The position numbers and the translations under genes are program-made. This document shows positions 23,837 to 36,292 of a stretch of DNA of 64,000 nucleotides, one piece after another. The notes beneath the pieces are model-generated. The model did no database searches. It was not told the DNA's origin and worked only from the letters and a program-made list of their open reading frames with translations. Positions within the stretch are counted from its first letter, which is position 1; every line of letters starts with the position of its first letter. Source of the DNA: Thalassia testudinum (taxonomy: Eukaryota; Streptophyta; Magnoliopsida; Alismatales; Hydrocharitaceae); NCBI GenBank assembly GCA_037157565.1, contig JAZHRO010000055.1, positions 40,517,001 through 40,581,000 on the forward strand, in the 5' to 3' direction.

Positions 23837-26323
23837 GGTAACAGAAACTACTCACTACAACAAAAGGAAAGGTATAGTGGGTACTACACAAGTAAAAACT
23901 ACTGGGCTCTACTAGGCCCAGCAACCTCTGCAGCCGCCGGCTCTGGTTGCTCAACATCTGGTCCTGAAAAGGTGTCAAAGGTGACACGTCAGCGAAATGC
24001 TGAGTAGAGTGGCAACCAAAAGCTAAGAAAATAGTAAGGTGGACAGTAGCTGTTATATTTTAATCTCTTTCTTTATTTTCCGTTTACTCGTTATTAAGTT
24101 ATTCCTCAGATCTTTCTCTTGATCTCGAATGTTCCTTGTGGGAACGATCTTGATTGCAGTCTTTTCCGAAAAGTAGAACACGTGGTGCTCTCCTGGCCGG
24201 GAGAGTCCCTCGTGGTGGTCCTACCCTCAGTCAACCACCCCAAGGTTACTGACAAACGTAACGGTGACTATGGCACACGTGATAAAGCACGGGTAGCTAC
24301 CCCGCACTGGCACGCGGTCAGTCGTTTCCGTTAACGGGTGCGCCCAAAGCACAGCACGGAACCAGTATAGTGCAGAGCCCTCTCAGTAACAGGGGTCCAG
24401 CCCCTCCACAGTAACCAAACAGGGGTCTTGCCCCTCCACAGTCCGCGTACCCTCGCCTGACTACCCTGGTTTGCCCAGTGGGCCTAACAAGTCGGTGTAG
24501 GAGGACTAGCAGAACCCCGGGGCCCGTGGGGTGGCTAGTGCTCTCCCTACACTAGTAGCTCTCCTCGGTATTGTGTACACTAGGGCCAAAATTCGGTACA
24601 AAGTGGCCAAACCTAACCCCGAGTCCCTGGGGCGGCTAGCTCTACTCTGCACTAAACCGGGGGACGGTCGCTCTCCTTGGTACTCCGCACTCAAGGGCCA
24701 GCTCACTTCCCCAATTGTATTCCATTCACTTCTCAGGAGCTCTACTTCTAATTCCCCATAGGGTTCATGCTCATTTTTTTCTTTAACTCAGCCAATTTAG
24801 GTTTCATCATTTCAGCTTTATATTCATATAACCCATGTTCTCAACAGTAATTATCCATTCATAAACAGGCAACTGTTAACCAATTACAGGCAGTTATCGT
24901 TTTCCTTCCTACTTTTCCAAGACTGCAATATATATTCAATCTAGTTTTCCAGTCCTAGGATTCATGCCATATCCTAGGATCTATCATTCAATCTGGTTTT
25001 TCAGTCCTAGGATTCATTCAATACCCTAGGATCTATCATTCAATCTAGTTTTTCAGTCCTACGATTCATGCAATACCCTATAATCTATTAATTATTTCAC
25101 AAGTGCATAATTTTTGATAAATAATTAAAGGGGCCACTCTACCCGCAAAATCGGGAGTACTGGGGGCGTGATCGGCAAGCTCGCGCACCTCCGCAACCTC
25201 CAGAGCCACAACGGAATGGGGTCCTAACACAAGGATCAATTACAAGGGGCTACTCAGAACAGGATACAAATACTGTAAACAGGTAGAGGAACTAAATCTG
25301 AGAAGAACGAAACTTGAAACGCGGAAAACGGACTTCGAACGGACCCTAAACGGGTCAAAAATGACAAGTCTGCTCAAAATCAGACGTCTGGAACATCTTC
25401 CAAACATCTTAAACTGTGGCTCAGGTCATACCTTGATCCTACGCTATCCTTCAGATGTCCAGAATCCCGCTGAAGCGTCTGGACTTAGTTTCCAGACGTC
25501 CGACTGTCACTCCGGATGTCTAGAGACCATCTCCGTCGTCTGGTGCTGTGCCTAGACGTCCGATCTGTGTGGGAGGGCGTGCCCTTGCGCCTTCCCGAAC
25601 GAGACCTGCATGCACACGCGATCGTCCTCAACACGAAATGAGGCAGAACTCCTTGGCGGGACAGCTGCATGGCCGTACACGCGAAAATAGGAAGGATGGA
25701 AAAATATCATACCTTTCAGATGTCTGGACCTTCCTCCAGACATCTCTTGCGTCGTTTGGATGTATGTCCAGACGTCTGATTCTGGGAAATTTTCCTAGAA
25801 TCAGGCCTCCTCGCCCTCCGCCTGCAGTGCACAGTCGTGCCGCGCCGCGCTTGCCTGCTGCCTGAGCTGCAGCAGCTCCTTCCCAACACCACACTTCCGC
25901 TGCGCACCTGCCGGTCGGCCTTGGCTGCTCTGGAGAGCTCGCACCCTCGTGATCTAGCTCTCTCCCTCTTGTAGCAGCCCCTCCTCCCCACGCACTCACA
26001 GCAGCAGCTGCTGCTGCCCTTGCCCGCTCACTTTCTCGCTGACAGGAAGAAGAAGAAGAGGGCGGTGGAGTGAGGGTGAGGGAGAGGAGAGGGGGGTATT
26101 TGAAGGCTACCGTGGGGAGAGAGAGAGAAAAAGGTGGCTGCGCCTGTAGGGAGGAAGGAAAGAGGAGGGCGACGATTCAGTCTGCACGCGCATGCACGCA
26201 GACGCGAACCCGTACGCTAAAAAAATTAAATTCCAGACGTCTGGGAAGGCTTCCCGACGTCTGACCAGACGTCTGGACCAATTCGCAGATGTCTTAAACG
26301 ACGTTGATGCCAAGGTTATAACA
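23837..26323 (-). repeat. Element A 3' LTR, main part
   Basis: Continues from 13693 after the B insertion. It starts with the second GGTAACAGAAAC copy and matches 57588-60085. It ends ...GGTTATAACA at 26323. It contains GACGTC motifs at 25381-25392, 25769-25780, 26233-26244 and 26265-26277, and a hairpin GATTCTGGGA/TCCTAGAATC at 25779-25804. Confidence 0.95.
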
Positions 26324-26405
26324 ACATAACAAACTCAAAGGAAGTTTCGTCCCTGAAACTTGTGCTAAGTAGGGTGCGGAAAAGAACGATATATGCATAA
26401 CAAAC

Positions 26406-29018
26406 TCAAAGAGGATCGAAGCTGGTCCGAAAAGACGTATTGGCAAAAAGCTCCAGGTATCGCTCCCACATTGCTACCTCAGGCTCCTAGGTAGCCTCCT
26501 CATACCGCTAGCTCCTCCACAAAACCTTCACCAGGGGTACTTGCTTCCGTCTCAGACTGCGGACGGCCCTGTCGAGAATCTGCACTGGCCGCTCGGGGTA
26601 GGTCAGGTCGTGACTCAAGACATGACTGGGATCGGCGACGTACTTCCTGAGGTTAGACACGTGGAACACGTCGTGCACACCAGAAAGCTGGGGGGGAAGG
26701 GAAAGCCTATAAGCAATGGGTCCAACCCGCTCTAGGACCTCAAAGGGTCCCACGAACCTCGACGCGAGCTTCCCTCTCACCCCAAACCGCTGCAGGCCCT
26801 TCATGGGCGAAACGCAAAGGAAGACATGGTCCCCAACCTCAAACCGCACCTCTCTGCGTTTCTGATCTGCATAGCTCTTCTATCTGCTCCTGACAGTGCG
26901 GAGTCACCTGTGAATCTGCTCGACTACCTCCTGACTCTGCCGGATCAGCCTGGGGCCAACCTTCCAGTTGGTCCCCACCTCAACCCAACTTAAGGGTGCT
27001 ATACACCTCCGTCCGTATAGAGCCTCGTAGGGTGCCATGCCGATGCTCGAGTGATAACTGTTATTATATGCAAACTCCGCCAGGGGCAAGTGCTCCTCCC
27101 AAGAGCCCCTCCAGTCCAGTACATAAGTGCACCTCTTTACCAACTGTGTTGATCCCAAGGTGACTCGGATCGGCAAGAAACACGTCGTCTTTGTCAATCT
27201 GTCAACGACTACCCAGATTGCGTCGTGTCCTCGCTGGGTACTAGGTAAGCCCACCACCAAGTCCATGGTGATGCTCTCCCACTTCCACTCTGGCACTGGA
27301 AGTGGCTGTAGCGACCCTGCAGGCCTCTGATGCTCGGCTTTCACCTGCTGGCACACTAATCACTGCTGCATGAATTCACCCACATCCTGCTTCATTCCCC
27401 TCCACCAAAAGTCACATCTCAAGTCATGGTACATTTTTGTGTTTCCGAGATGTATGGTGAATCTGGAATCGTGTGCCTCAGTTAGGAGCTCTCTCAACAG
27501 CTCCTCGTCTCTGGGAACGCACAAACGTCCCCTCATGCGCAGCACCTGGTCTATAAAAGAGAAGTCCCCAGGGTCTCCTGACAGTACTCTGTCACGCAAG
27601 GACAACAAGTACAGCTCGGCCATCTGTCTTGTGATGATGCGATTTATCAGCTCTGGCCTCGTCTGTCGCGTCACAGTGATTGCCCCACTGTGCCCCCGTA
27701 ACACTAAGGGTCGCCAGCTGCCCATCTCCTCCAAGAGGCTCCAACTCTGCACCTGTAAACTGGCCAAGTGTGCGGGCACCTTCCGGCTCAAGGCGTCAGC
27801 CACCATGTTGGCCTTTCCCGGGTGGTAGGAAATGCTACAGTCATAGTCCTTCAGGAGCTCCAACCAACGCCTTTGTCTCTTGTTGAGCTCCTTCTGATCA
27901 AACAAGTATCTGAGGCTCTTGTGATCTGTGAAAATCTTGAAGGTCTCACCGTACAAGTAGTGCCTCCAGGTCTTCAGCGCGAAGACAACAGCTGCCAGCT
28001 CGAGGTCGTGGGTAGGGTAGCTATGCTCATGGGGCTTCAGTTGTCGCGAAGCGTAAGCAACAACCTGACCCCTCTACATGAGCACACTCCCTAATCCTTG
28101 CAAAGAGGCATCCGTGTACACAACGAACCCGCCACTACTGTCTGGGATGGTGAGCATGGGAGCCGAATTCAGCCTCTCCTTCAGCTCCTGAAAATACGCC
28201 TTATAGGCGTCTGTCCAAGTAAAGGGCACGTCCTTCCGGGTCAGCAGTGTCATAGGACGTGCAATCTGTGAAAAGCCCCTGATAAATAGCCTGTAGTAGC
28301 CTGCCAGTCCCAAGAAACTGCGAATCTCAGTGATCGTACGTAGTCTCTCCCACCTGAGCAGTGCCTCGACCTTGGCTGGGTTCATAGCCAAGCCATTCCC
28401 AGAGATCAGATGACCTAAAAAGGTCACCTCCCTCAAGCAGAACTCGCACTTGCTGTATTTGGCGTACAGCCTACGTCGTCTCAGTGTGTCCAAAACCATC
28501 CGCATGTGCTATCCGTGCTGTGTCTTATCTCGAGAATAGATGAGCACATCATCAATGAATACCACCATGAACTGATCCAAGTACAGTCTAAACACCCTGT
28601 TCATCAAATCCATGAAGGCAGCAGGGGCATTGGTCAGCACAAACGGCATGACCAGAAACTCGTAGTGTCCGTACCGGGTGCAGAAAGCTGTCTTGGAGAC
28701 GTCTGCCTCCTTGATCTTCAACTGGTGGTATCCAGACCTCAAGTCAATCTTGGAGAATACCGTGGCACCTTGCAGCTGGTCAAACAAGTCATCAATCCTC
28801 GGCAGCGGATACTTGTTCTTGATGGTGACCGTATTCAGCTGTCGGTAGTTCACACAAAGGCGTAGGGTACCATCCTTCTTCTTTACAAACAGTACCGGGG
28901 CTCCCCAGGGAGACGCGCTGGGCCTCACAAAGCCCTTCTCCAAAAGATCCTGCAACTGAGACTTGAGCTTTCACAGCTCAAGTGGTGCCATCTTGTATGG
29001 TGCTGTGGAGATGGGGCT
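26406..29018 (-). pseudogene. pol: Element A pol: RT, RNase H and integrase (degenerate)
   Basis: A single frame runs leftward from the D insertion (29013) to a stop at 26406-26408. RT spans about 29013-28230: [27 protein letters not shown] and the catalytic FIDD at about 28550. RNase H follows (VVYTDAS near 28105, [19 protein letters not shown] near 27930). The integrase His/Cys domain is at 27480-27350, the core begins at [10 protein letters not shown], and a C-terminal tail ends near 26440 with EEATW. In-frame stops include 28509-28511, 28074-28076, 27360-27362, 26904-26906 and 26508-26510. One stop replaces the first Cys of the integrase CxxC. An in-frame deletion near 27133 removes the second Asp and the Glu of the integrase triad. 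The tail and the tRNA-Met primer site point to Tekay/Del. Non-functional. Confidence 0.93.
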
Positions 29019-30125
29019 TGGTAATGGCTGTGTCTCGTGTTTCATTTTTGTGTTTATTATGGTCGTTGTAGTATATGACAAAACAGCTACCAGATTACTA
29101 TAAATTTTTACTTGGAATAACAAGTTTTCCCGAGGTCGAACTCAGGGAGCAACTATGATTCTAGAAGTATAAAAGTTCTCAATTATGTTACAAAAATAAT
29201 AAGAGAGAGAGAGGGAGGGAGCAAAAGTTTTCTTGGCTTCTTCTTCTTCTCTCTTCCTCTTCTTTCTTTTCTTCTCTTTCAGCTGATGTTTCTCTTCCTC
29301 TTTCTCTATGGCTACAGAGGCTTCTGCATTCTTTCTTCTTCTTCTTCTTCTTTCTTCTTTAGCTTGCGGCTGTGGTAATCTTCTTTTTCTTCCTCAGCCT
29401 GCCTTGTTCTTTCTTCTTCTTCTTCTTCTCTCCTTCCTTGCGGCTGTGTTTTTCTTCTTCTTTCTCTTTTCTTCCTGCCTTCTCCTTCTTTCTCTTTTCT
29501 TCTTCTTCTCTGCTTCTGCTTCTTTTCTTTTCCTCTTCTTTCTGCTCTGGCCGCTGACCTTCCTTCCTCTTTTCTTCTTCTTTTGGCTGTTGCCCTTCCG
29601 ACATCTGATGCAGTGCTCAGACGGCTTATCTGTGCATTTGCTACAGAGCTTTCCTTCCTTCTTCTTCAGCTGCTCAATGCGGCTAAGGCTTCAGCCGCTC
29701 CTCCCCTCTTCTTCTTCCTTAGCTTGCTTCATCTTCTTCTTTCTTTCTTTCTTTCTTTCCTACGTGCACACACAGTGGTCAGTGCAAAACCTACCCCTAC
29801 CCCTTCCCCGCGTCTCTCTCTTTCTCAGAATCTCTCTTAGGAATGCTCCCAGAGCCGGGTAATCGGGTTCGGGTAGCGCGCCCGGGACCAGGCCCACCGG
29901 TGTGCGGTGGTGGGCGAGGAGTGCTTGGTCGGGTAGTCGGATCCAGCCCAGACTTGCGAGGCGTGAGCGTGGGCGAGGGCGAGGGCGAGCGAGCGCGTGG
30001 CACGCTGCATGCGGGTAAGAGGGACCTGACCCCTGTGTATCAAAGGCACTTTTTCAATATAAGTGTGGGCATGCGGTCGTACACTTACGAGGTGGGACTA
30101 AAATCCCACCTCCAAATCTCGCACC
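29019..30125 (-). mobile_element. Element D: solo Athila-type LTR, outer part
   Basis: D spans 29019-55225, with perfect 5-bp duplication GGGCT (29014-29018 and 55226-55230), inside the RT region of A. Its own sequence is only one LTR: this part plus 53422-55225, about 2.9 kb. Order and motifs follow the LTRs of B and C: CGAGGTCGAACTCAGGGAGCAA (29131-29152), a long purine tract on the minus strand (plus 29226-29760), a degenerate GACGTC stem-loop (29600-29629), and GGTGGGACTAAAATCCC (30091-30107). No primer site or interior belongs to it, so it is a solo LTR. Confidence 0.9.
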
Positions 30126-32317
30126 TGAATGCGCAGCAATCATAGGTCTTAATTGACCTAAATTAGGCTAGGACATAGCATAAGTTAGGGTTATTCATGC
30201 ATGCATACGCATTCTCTACATCTTTACTGCTTTCCTTTAGCTATGCATAAAATAATGTTATAATGTATTGATTAAGTGCATTATGCCGATTGCAGGGAAT
30301 AAGCTGATCAGGAGCTGGATCTGAAGCTGGATCAGGAATAACAGGAGTTGTAGCAGAGCTGGAGCAAAAGGCCTAGCTTAGATGTAGGAATAATAATGTA
30401 AGGGGGTTAAAATTTTGCTATTCTATTAGGTAGGAATAAAGCAGTAAAATGTGAAGAGCTTAGGTCCATCCTAGCCCTAGGATAGCCTAGAGACTTTCCC
30501 AAGCCTTAGCCACCCCTAGATTAGGTCACAACACCCTACGAAGCCCTAAAACCCTAGTTCCAACCCTTCTCTGGACATCCAGATAAGTTTTAAGACATCC
30601 AGGACCCTTAGTCAACTCCTGCACACTTCAAACCCACTTCTGCAGTGTTATTGGACATCCAGACACTTTGTCAGACGTCTAATTTCTGTAGAATATCCAA
30701 AACAGAACCCGAAATCCTTCCCGACTCTGATTGGACGTCCAGACAACAAGTTTGGACTTCTGATTTTTGAGTATAAGACGTCTGATTCTATTATTAGACA
30801 TCTGATACAGCTCGCCAATTCCTATTTTGAGATTTAAGCCTTGATCTTGGATCTCTAGGTCCCTAAACCCAATTCCAACCCCATAGGAACATAAATTAAG
30901 GTGCCTTAACCTTAGTACGTCACCTCTAGACCTCCCTAAGGACCTAATTAGGTCCTCACTAAACCTAATTGACTTGGATCTTAGTCAATTCCATCAGCCT
31001 ATTCAATTGGACTCATTGAATCCAATTGAGCCTTGATCTCAGCGCACATTGTCCAATTGGACTCAGTGAGAGTCCAATTGACCTAGACCTGACTTAATTG
31101 AGTTGTTTTACTCTCAATTAAGTTTCCACACACCCAATTAAACTTGTATTAAGTTTAATTGCACTTTACCTTAGTGAATTAGGGTTTATAACACTAATTT
31201 GAGACCTACCTTGACCTAAACCCACTAGAACCCAACCTAATCAACCTAGCCACCTATGTTTCGACCCACACACACCCACACACACCATCCACATGAAAAT
31301 ATCTAGCCTAGAGTTCTCTAGAACTCTCTATCATGTGTGGTTGCCTTGGTTGCCAAAAATAGCAACCAAGAGCCATTCAATTTTTAGATCCACATTTGGT
31401 GGATCTAAAAACCACCATCCACCCTCTCTCTCTCACTCTCCCACGAGCTCCCACCAAAGGCCTCTCTAGAGAATTCCATAATTCTCTAGAGAGCTTCCCT
31501 TAGGTCTATAAAAAGATGCCTTGGGTAGCCATTTGCACCCATTCACTTCCTTGGCATCCATTCCACTTAGAATAGCCACTTCCATCTCCACTCCACCTCC
31601 ACGAGTTGAGCACCACCATGGAGGCCACCATCTCCACGCCAGGAAGCTGGATCAGCTCCCCAACCTCTCTCCAAGGGCCAGCCTAAGTTCCATTGGCCGC
31701 CCCTCCTTCTCTCAACCATTCAAAGGACACCGGGGACCACCCCTGAATGCCCTTCCATTCTGTTAGATTTAGATTATGCTCTTCGTATATTTACTACTTT
31801 TATTTACTGCTTAGTAGTGTAGTCTTGCTTCTCCCCCAATGATGCATGCGAAATCCCCCCATCGATTCTTGTATGCAATCATTTTCTAGTAGCTAGATTT
31901 AATTTTCAAGCATTTGTGTACAAGCTTTCCTCTAGATTCCTTGTGCAACAACTCCCAAATGAATGAATGAAAACACATTTTTATATATATATATATCTCT
32001 ATCTGTTTGAAATCACCATGAGCTTAATGATTGCTATTATCTCTTGCGTGATTAATGTTGCCTGTTTCTAACTCTTAATATTCTTGCAACTAAGCATGTC
32101 GTACGTAAATATGTAATAATCATGAACCAGCATGCGATTCTAAACAAAGTAGAGCAGCAAAAAGATTGATTTCTAAAGTAAAAGCAACGCCTCCCAGAGA
32201 CGAACGACCGGGACTCAAGTCTCGTTATCTTTAGAAATCAATTTTTGACGAACGTTTTTACGCAACTATACTACGATTTCCGACGACTTTCAAATGCGCG
32301 AAAATGGCTTTCTGTCA
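30126..32317 (+). repeat. Element E 5' LTR
   Basis: TGAATGCGC...CTGTCA, 2192 bp. GACGTC-type motifs lie at 30575-30810, a 32-bp near-perfect palindrome at 31462-31493, a TATA box TCTATAAAAAG at 31505-31515, and (TA)n at 31984-31996. Differences from the right LTR are concentrated in the first 300 bp; the middle is nearly identical. An 81-codon frame at 31521-31766 is present in both LTRs but resembles no protein. Confidence 0.95.
31505..31515 (+). promoter_or_regulatory. Element E LTR TATA box
   Basis: TCTATAAAAAG, 12 bp after the 32-bp palindrome. Repeated at 52604-52614 in the other LTR. Probable core promoter of the E transcript. Confidence 0.6.
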
Positions 32318-32319
32318 AA

Positions 32320-32338
32320 TGGCGCCGTTGCTGGGGAG
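32320..32338 (+). promoter_or_regulatory. Element E primer-binding site (tRNA-Asp type)
   Basis: TGGCGCCGTTGCTGGGGAG begins two bases after the 5' LTR and is complementary to the 3' end of plant tRNA-Asp except for about one base. It sets the plus orientation of E. Confidence 0.92.
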
Positions 32339-33474
32339 GCAACGTCATTTTTCTTGATTTAGATCTTTTAATCTATCACTGACAAATCTGCCTCTACTTT
32401 GTTTTTGATGTGCAGGACAACACGGAACAAAAACGGGATTCGCGCACACATCGAGCACGGCAAAGAAAAATCAGGTGCACATCATCTATTGTAGATTAGG
32501 TTTATTTTCTGAACCCTAGGATTATATCTACTTTCTGCAATCTCTTTTGAAAAAAAAAAAGGAATTTTCTCATTTTGGTGAAAAAGAAAAAAAATCAAAA
32601 AGGAAGATTTTGAAAAAAAAAATCTAGATTAGATTTCTTTTTGAGCTGAGGTTAGTTTGAAAAAAAAAGTATTTTCTGTGAATCTTTTGAAAAATTATTT
32701 TTGAAAAGAAAAACGTGCAAAATTTTTGAAAAAAAAAAACATCCTTTTTGGTGGAAAGCCTAGATTTCAATCCAAACCACTTTAAAAAGCTTTTCCACCA
32801 TCTCCTAATTTTCGGCCAGATTTCAAGCTTGAGTTAAAAATTCGATTGCCAAAAAATTCGTTAGCGAAAAATTTTGAAATTCGGACTAAATTTTCATTTT
32901 CAAACCATCTTTCTATTTCCAATGTTGCTTTAAAAAATTCCAAGTATAAAATTTTTAAAAATTCGCGAAGTGCATACGGGTCAGATTGACTCAGATTCAA
33001 AATTTTTCAAATTTAAAAAGGCGATTCCGAGCAATTCGCGAATTTTTTTGACTAAAAATGGTGGGGTTTGAAAGCTGATCTCATTAGCTTTATTTTCCAT
33101 ATTTTTATCGAATTTGTGAAGATCATTTGATACTATTTCAAAGCGAAAAACCGACTAGGGTTCAAAAATTCCAAATTTGACCCCCTGACATTCAAAATTC
33201 CCTAAAAATTCGATTGAAACAGTAAAAATTCCAAAAAAATATTCTATGAAAAACTGATTGAAAAAGGAATCTACTCGCAAAATCTCAAATTAGTTTGATT
33301 CCAATTATTAGTATAAAATCAACATTAATTTTGTGGTCTGCTGAAACAGAGAAAAACCCTAGAAGTGCATGCAACCTAGGTCAAACCCTTAGGGTTACAA
33401 CTAGAGACCACACATTGGGCTAACTTAGACTTAATCAAGTCTAGTTAGCCGGTGAACTTGGTCACCTTGTGGGC
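32339..33474 (+). other. Element E 5' leader, part before insertion C
   Basis: About 1.1 kb of A/T-rich noncoding leader with many poly-A runs (32551-32760) and no credible ORF. It is interrupted at 33474 by element C and resumes at 47086. Confidence 0.7.
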
Positions 33475-36292
33475 TGGCGAAACGGTGGCAGCAACTAGCT
33501 TTTCTTAAGTCGTTGTAGTACAAATAGTTATTGCCATCATTTGCTAATATATAATTTTTTTACTCGGAAAATAAAGAGTTCCCGAGGTCGAACTCAGGGA
33601 GCAAGTTGTATTCTAGGGGTACAAGTTTCTTTTACAAAAATAAAGAAAGAGAGAGAGAGAATTTGCTGGCTTCTTTCTTCTTCTCTTCTTTTCTCTTTTC
33701 TTATCCTCTCCTCTTTTGCTTGGCTCTTCTGCTTTCTTCCTTTGCTCTTCTTCTTTATCTGCAGTAGTAGTGATGTTCTTCTTCTTTCAGTTCTTGTTTC
33801 TGCTCGTCTCTTTCTTTTTCTTCTCCCTTGCAGTCCTGTTCTTCTTCTTCTTTCTTTCTTCTTTTCCTTTCTTCAGATCTTCTTCTCGTGCTCTTCTTCT
33901 TTTGCAGAGTCTTCACTTGGCCTCTCTGTGTTCTCCTCTGCCTCGCCTTCCTTCTCCTTCTTTGCCTTCAGGACGTCGTCTGATTTTCCAATCAGACGAC
34001 TTAAACCGCCGCTGCTACAGTGCCGCTCGGTGCTCCTCCTTCCTTCAGCTTTCGTCGGCCTTCTTCTCTGTTCAGCGAGCGTCTTTCTTCTTCTTCTCTG
34101 CCTGCACACTTGCACAGCTTGATCAGAGAGGGGGGCAAAACCTAATTCTACCCTCTCCCCCGCGTTTCTCTCTCACGGAAGCCGCTCTTAGGAAAGCTCT
34201 CCCAGAGCTGCCGGGTATTCGGGTACGGGTCGTCCCCGGGTCCAGGCCCACCGGCGTGCGTGGTGGGCGAGGAGTGCAGGTCGGGCTTAGTTGGGTCGAG
34301 CCAGGTCCGCTGGGCGTGGTCGCGGACGAGGCCGGGTCGAGCGGGTAAGTGAGAGGGACCTCACCCCGTGCTCATGAGGCAACGAACATAAGGCACTTTT
34401 TGCCTTTATGCGGGCGCGCTCCTCAGGAAAGTTACGAGGTGGGACTAAATGTCCCAACCCAATTGGGTGCCCGCAGCTGAGGATGCTGCAGGAGTTCGTG
34501 GTGGCACGCGAGGCCTTTGCCCCAGCTGCAAGCCTGGGACGCTTCGCGGAGATGCCCCGCGCAGCCTGGGAGTCGCACCTGGGCGAATCGCACCTGGAGC
34601 TGCAGGTTGAAGGTGCTCCTTCCACGCAGCAATGGCGACGGCGGTCGAGATACCTGTCCACAGAGGAACGGCCTCTCGGCCTAATCAGATACACGGAGAA
34701 CCTTCACCGTGGCACGGCGAAGGTGGTGGGGGGTCTGGCAGGCGGCGGGGCGGAGCGTGAGGGTCGCCCTAGGTCAAACTGTGGGCGAAGAAGTGGGTTT
34801 GCTCGGGGGGTCTGCAGAGGGCGAGTGGTGGGAAATGGAAGGGCAGAGGTTGATCAGGGTGAGGAGGCGGAGGTTCTGTGAGGGTCGGCGAGGCGTATGG
34901 GGCTGTGGAGCGGCGGGGGCGTCTCGCCGGAGTTTGGCCGGAGACGAAGGGGGTGATGGTGGACGGGAGCGGTCGAGGGTTTAATCAAATAAAAGACAGT
35001 GAGGAAAAGAAAGAGGGGGAGATGGGGAGAAGTTCTGACCTAGCTACGGAGACGAAAGGGGATGGAGCAAGGCGGCAGTCGTATCGACTGTCGCCGGAGA
35101 AGAAGATGCCCGGGGGAAGGGGCGGCGGCGAGGAGAGGGCCGGAGAGGCGCCAGCTGGGTACGGCGTGGCGCTGGAAGAGCGAGGGGGGGCAACCCTGCA
35201 GCTGGTAGTGCGGCAGAGCGACGAGGAGGAAGGGGAGAGGCCGCCAGAGCTGGAGGGCTCCCTGTCGGAGTGGGAAGAGAGGAAGTGGGGGTCTTTCTCC
35301 GTCAGGACCGAGCTGCCCAGAACGGCGGAGCGACGGGGGTATTTATAGAGGCGGAATCAGAGAGGAGGGCGGAGGGAGACGACGTGTCTCCCTCGCCGGA
35401 GGATGCTGGAGATGGAGACCCATACCGTCCGTGCGATGCCGGAGATGGAGACCCATACCGTCCGTGCATTCGCACGGCCGGTATGGTGGGTTGCAGCGAC
35501 CAGGGGGGTGTTCCTGCGACGGCTGACGACGCAGGGCACCCCCGGTTGTCTTACCAGACCTTCCCCCTTACCCTGCGCGGCGCCATGCTCCGCACAAGGT
35601 CGCCGGAGCATGGTGCTGGTCAGGTTTTGGCAGGAGGGACCTGAATGCAAAGAACGAAGGAGAGTTAGGGACAGAAATGTGAGGGTTCAAAAGTTGAGGG
35701 CCAAAAAGTAAATAAATGAGGACCAAAGTGTAAAGTTGGTCAAGAAGGTTTCCTCTTAGGCTCAAGTTTTTATACATGACTAATTGGGACCTAAGGATTA
35801 TGATGGTGAATTTTATTTCTAGATTAAACCTTGTTTGACCGATCAATTTACGCAAAAACCCAAATTAAGTTATTAATTGGGCATGGTTCTCAATGTAGGT
35901 CAAAAAGGGTTCCGAAGGCCAAATTGAAGGTTCTAAACCCTAGAGATTATTTTTCTATGAATTTTAGAGGGTTTATTATATTTTTACTTTGCCTCGAACC
36001 TCGCGAATTGAAGTGGATTTGTTTTAAGGTTACAGATTATCATTTAGTTCCTTGGAATTGCTGTAGCCCTTATCAGATCATCCCACTTTCCTTCTTATTT
36101 GGTTTGTTTGACCTATGTTTGGACCTGTATGCAGATTATACTGGTAAAATTGTATTTTTGCCCCTTATGACTTGTTTTCTTCTCAAACTCAGAATTCTCT
36201 GAGTTAAGCCTTCCCTTGAGTTATGTAGGAGCTTTTATCCTTTGTATTAGGTCAAAATGAGCTAGGTATGGCTCATGATGAGGTTCTCATCA
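33475..36292 (-). repeat. Element C 3' LTR
   Basis: 2818 bp, TGGCGAAACGG...CTCATCA on the plus strand. In transcription order: hairpin 35454-35485, TATA box CTATAAATA (plus 35340-35348), GC-rich leader, GGTGGGACTAAA (34439-34450), AGGCACTTTTTGCCT hairpin (34391-34405), purine tract (plus 33670-33965), GACGTC-type stem-loop (33975-34000) and the CGAGGTCGAACTCAGGGAGC block (33582-33601). It carries a 33-bp tandem duplication (about 35402-35470) that the other LTR lacks. Confidence 0.95.

Noticed and set aside
31521..31766. 81-codon frame identical in both LTRs of E (52620-52865)
   Set aside because: LTR copies are identical by replication; the frame starts right after the TATA box and has no recognisable features.
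34408..35348. Long GC-rich frames in LTRs of C, B and D (also 45233-46173, 15177-15506, 22572-22901, 54202-54609)
   Set aside because: They occur in both LTR copies in noncoding GC-rich leader, overlap frames on the other strand and match no protein.
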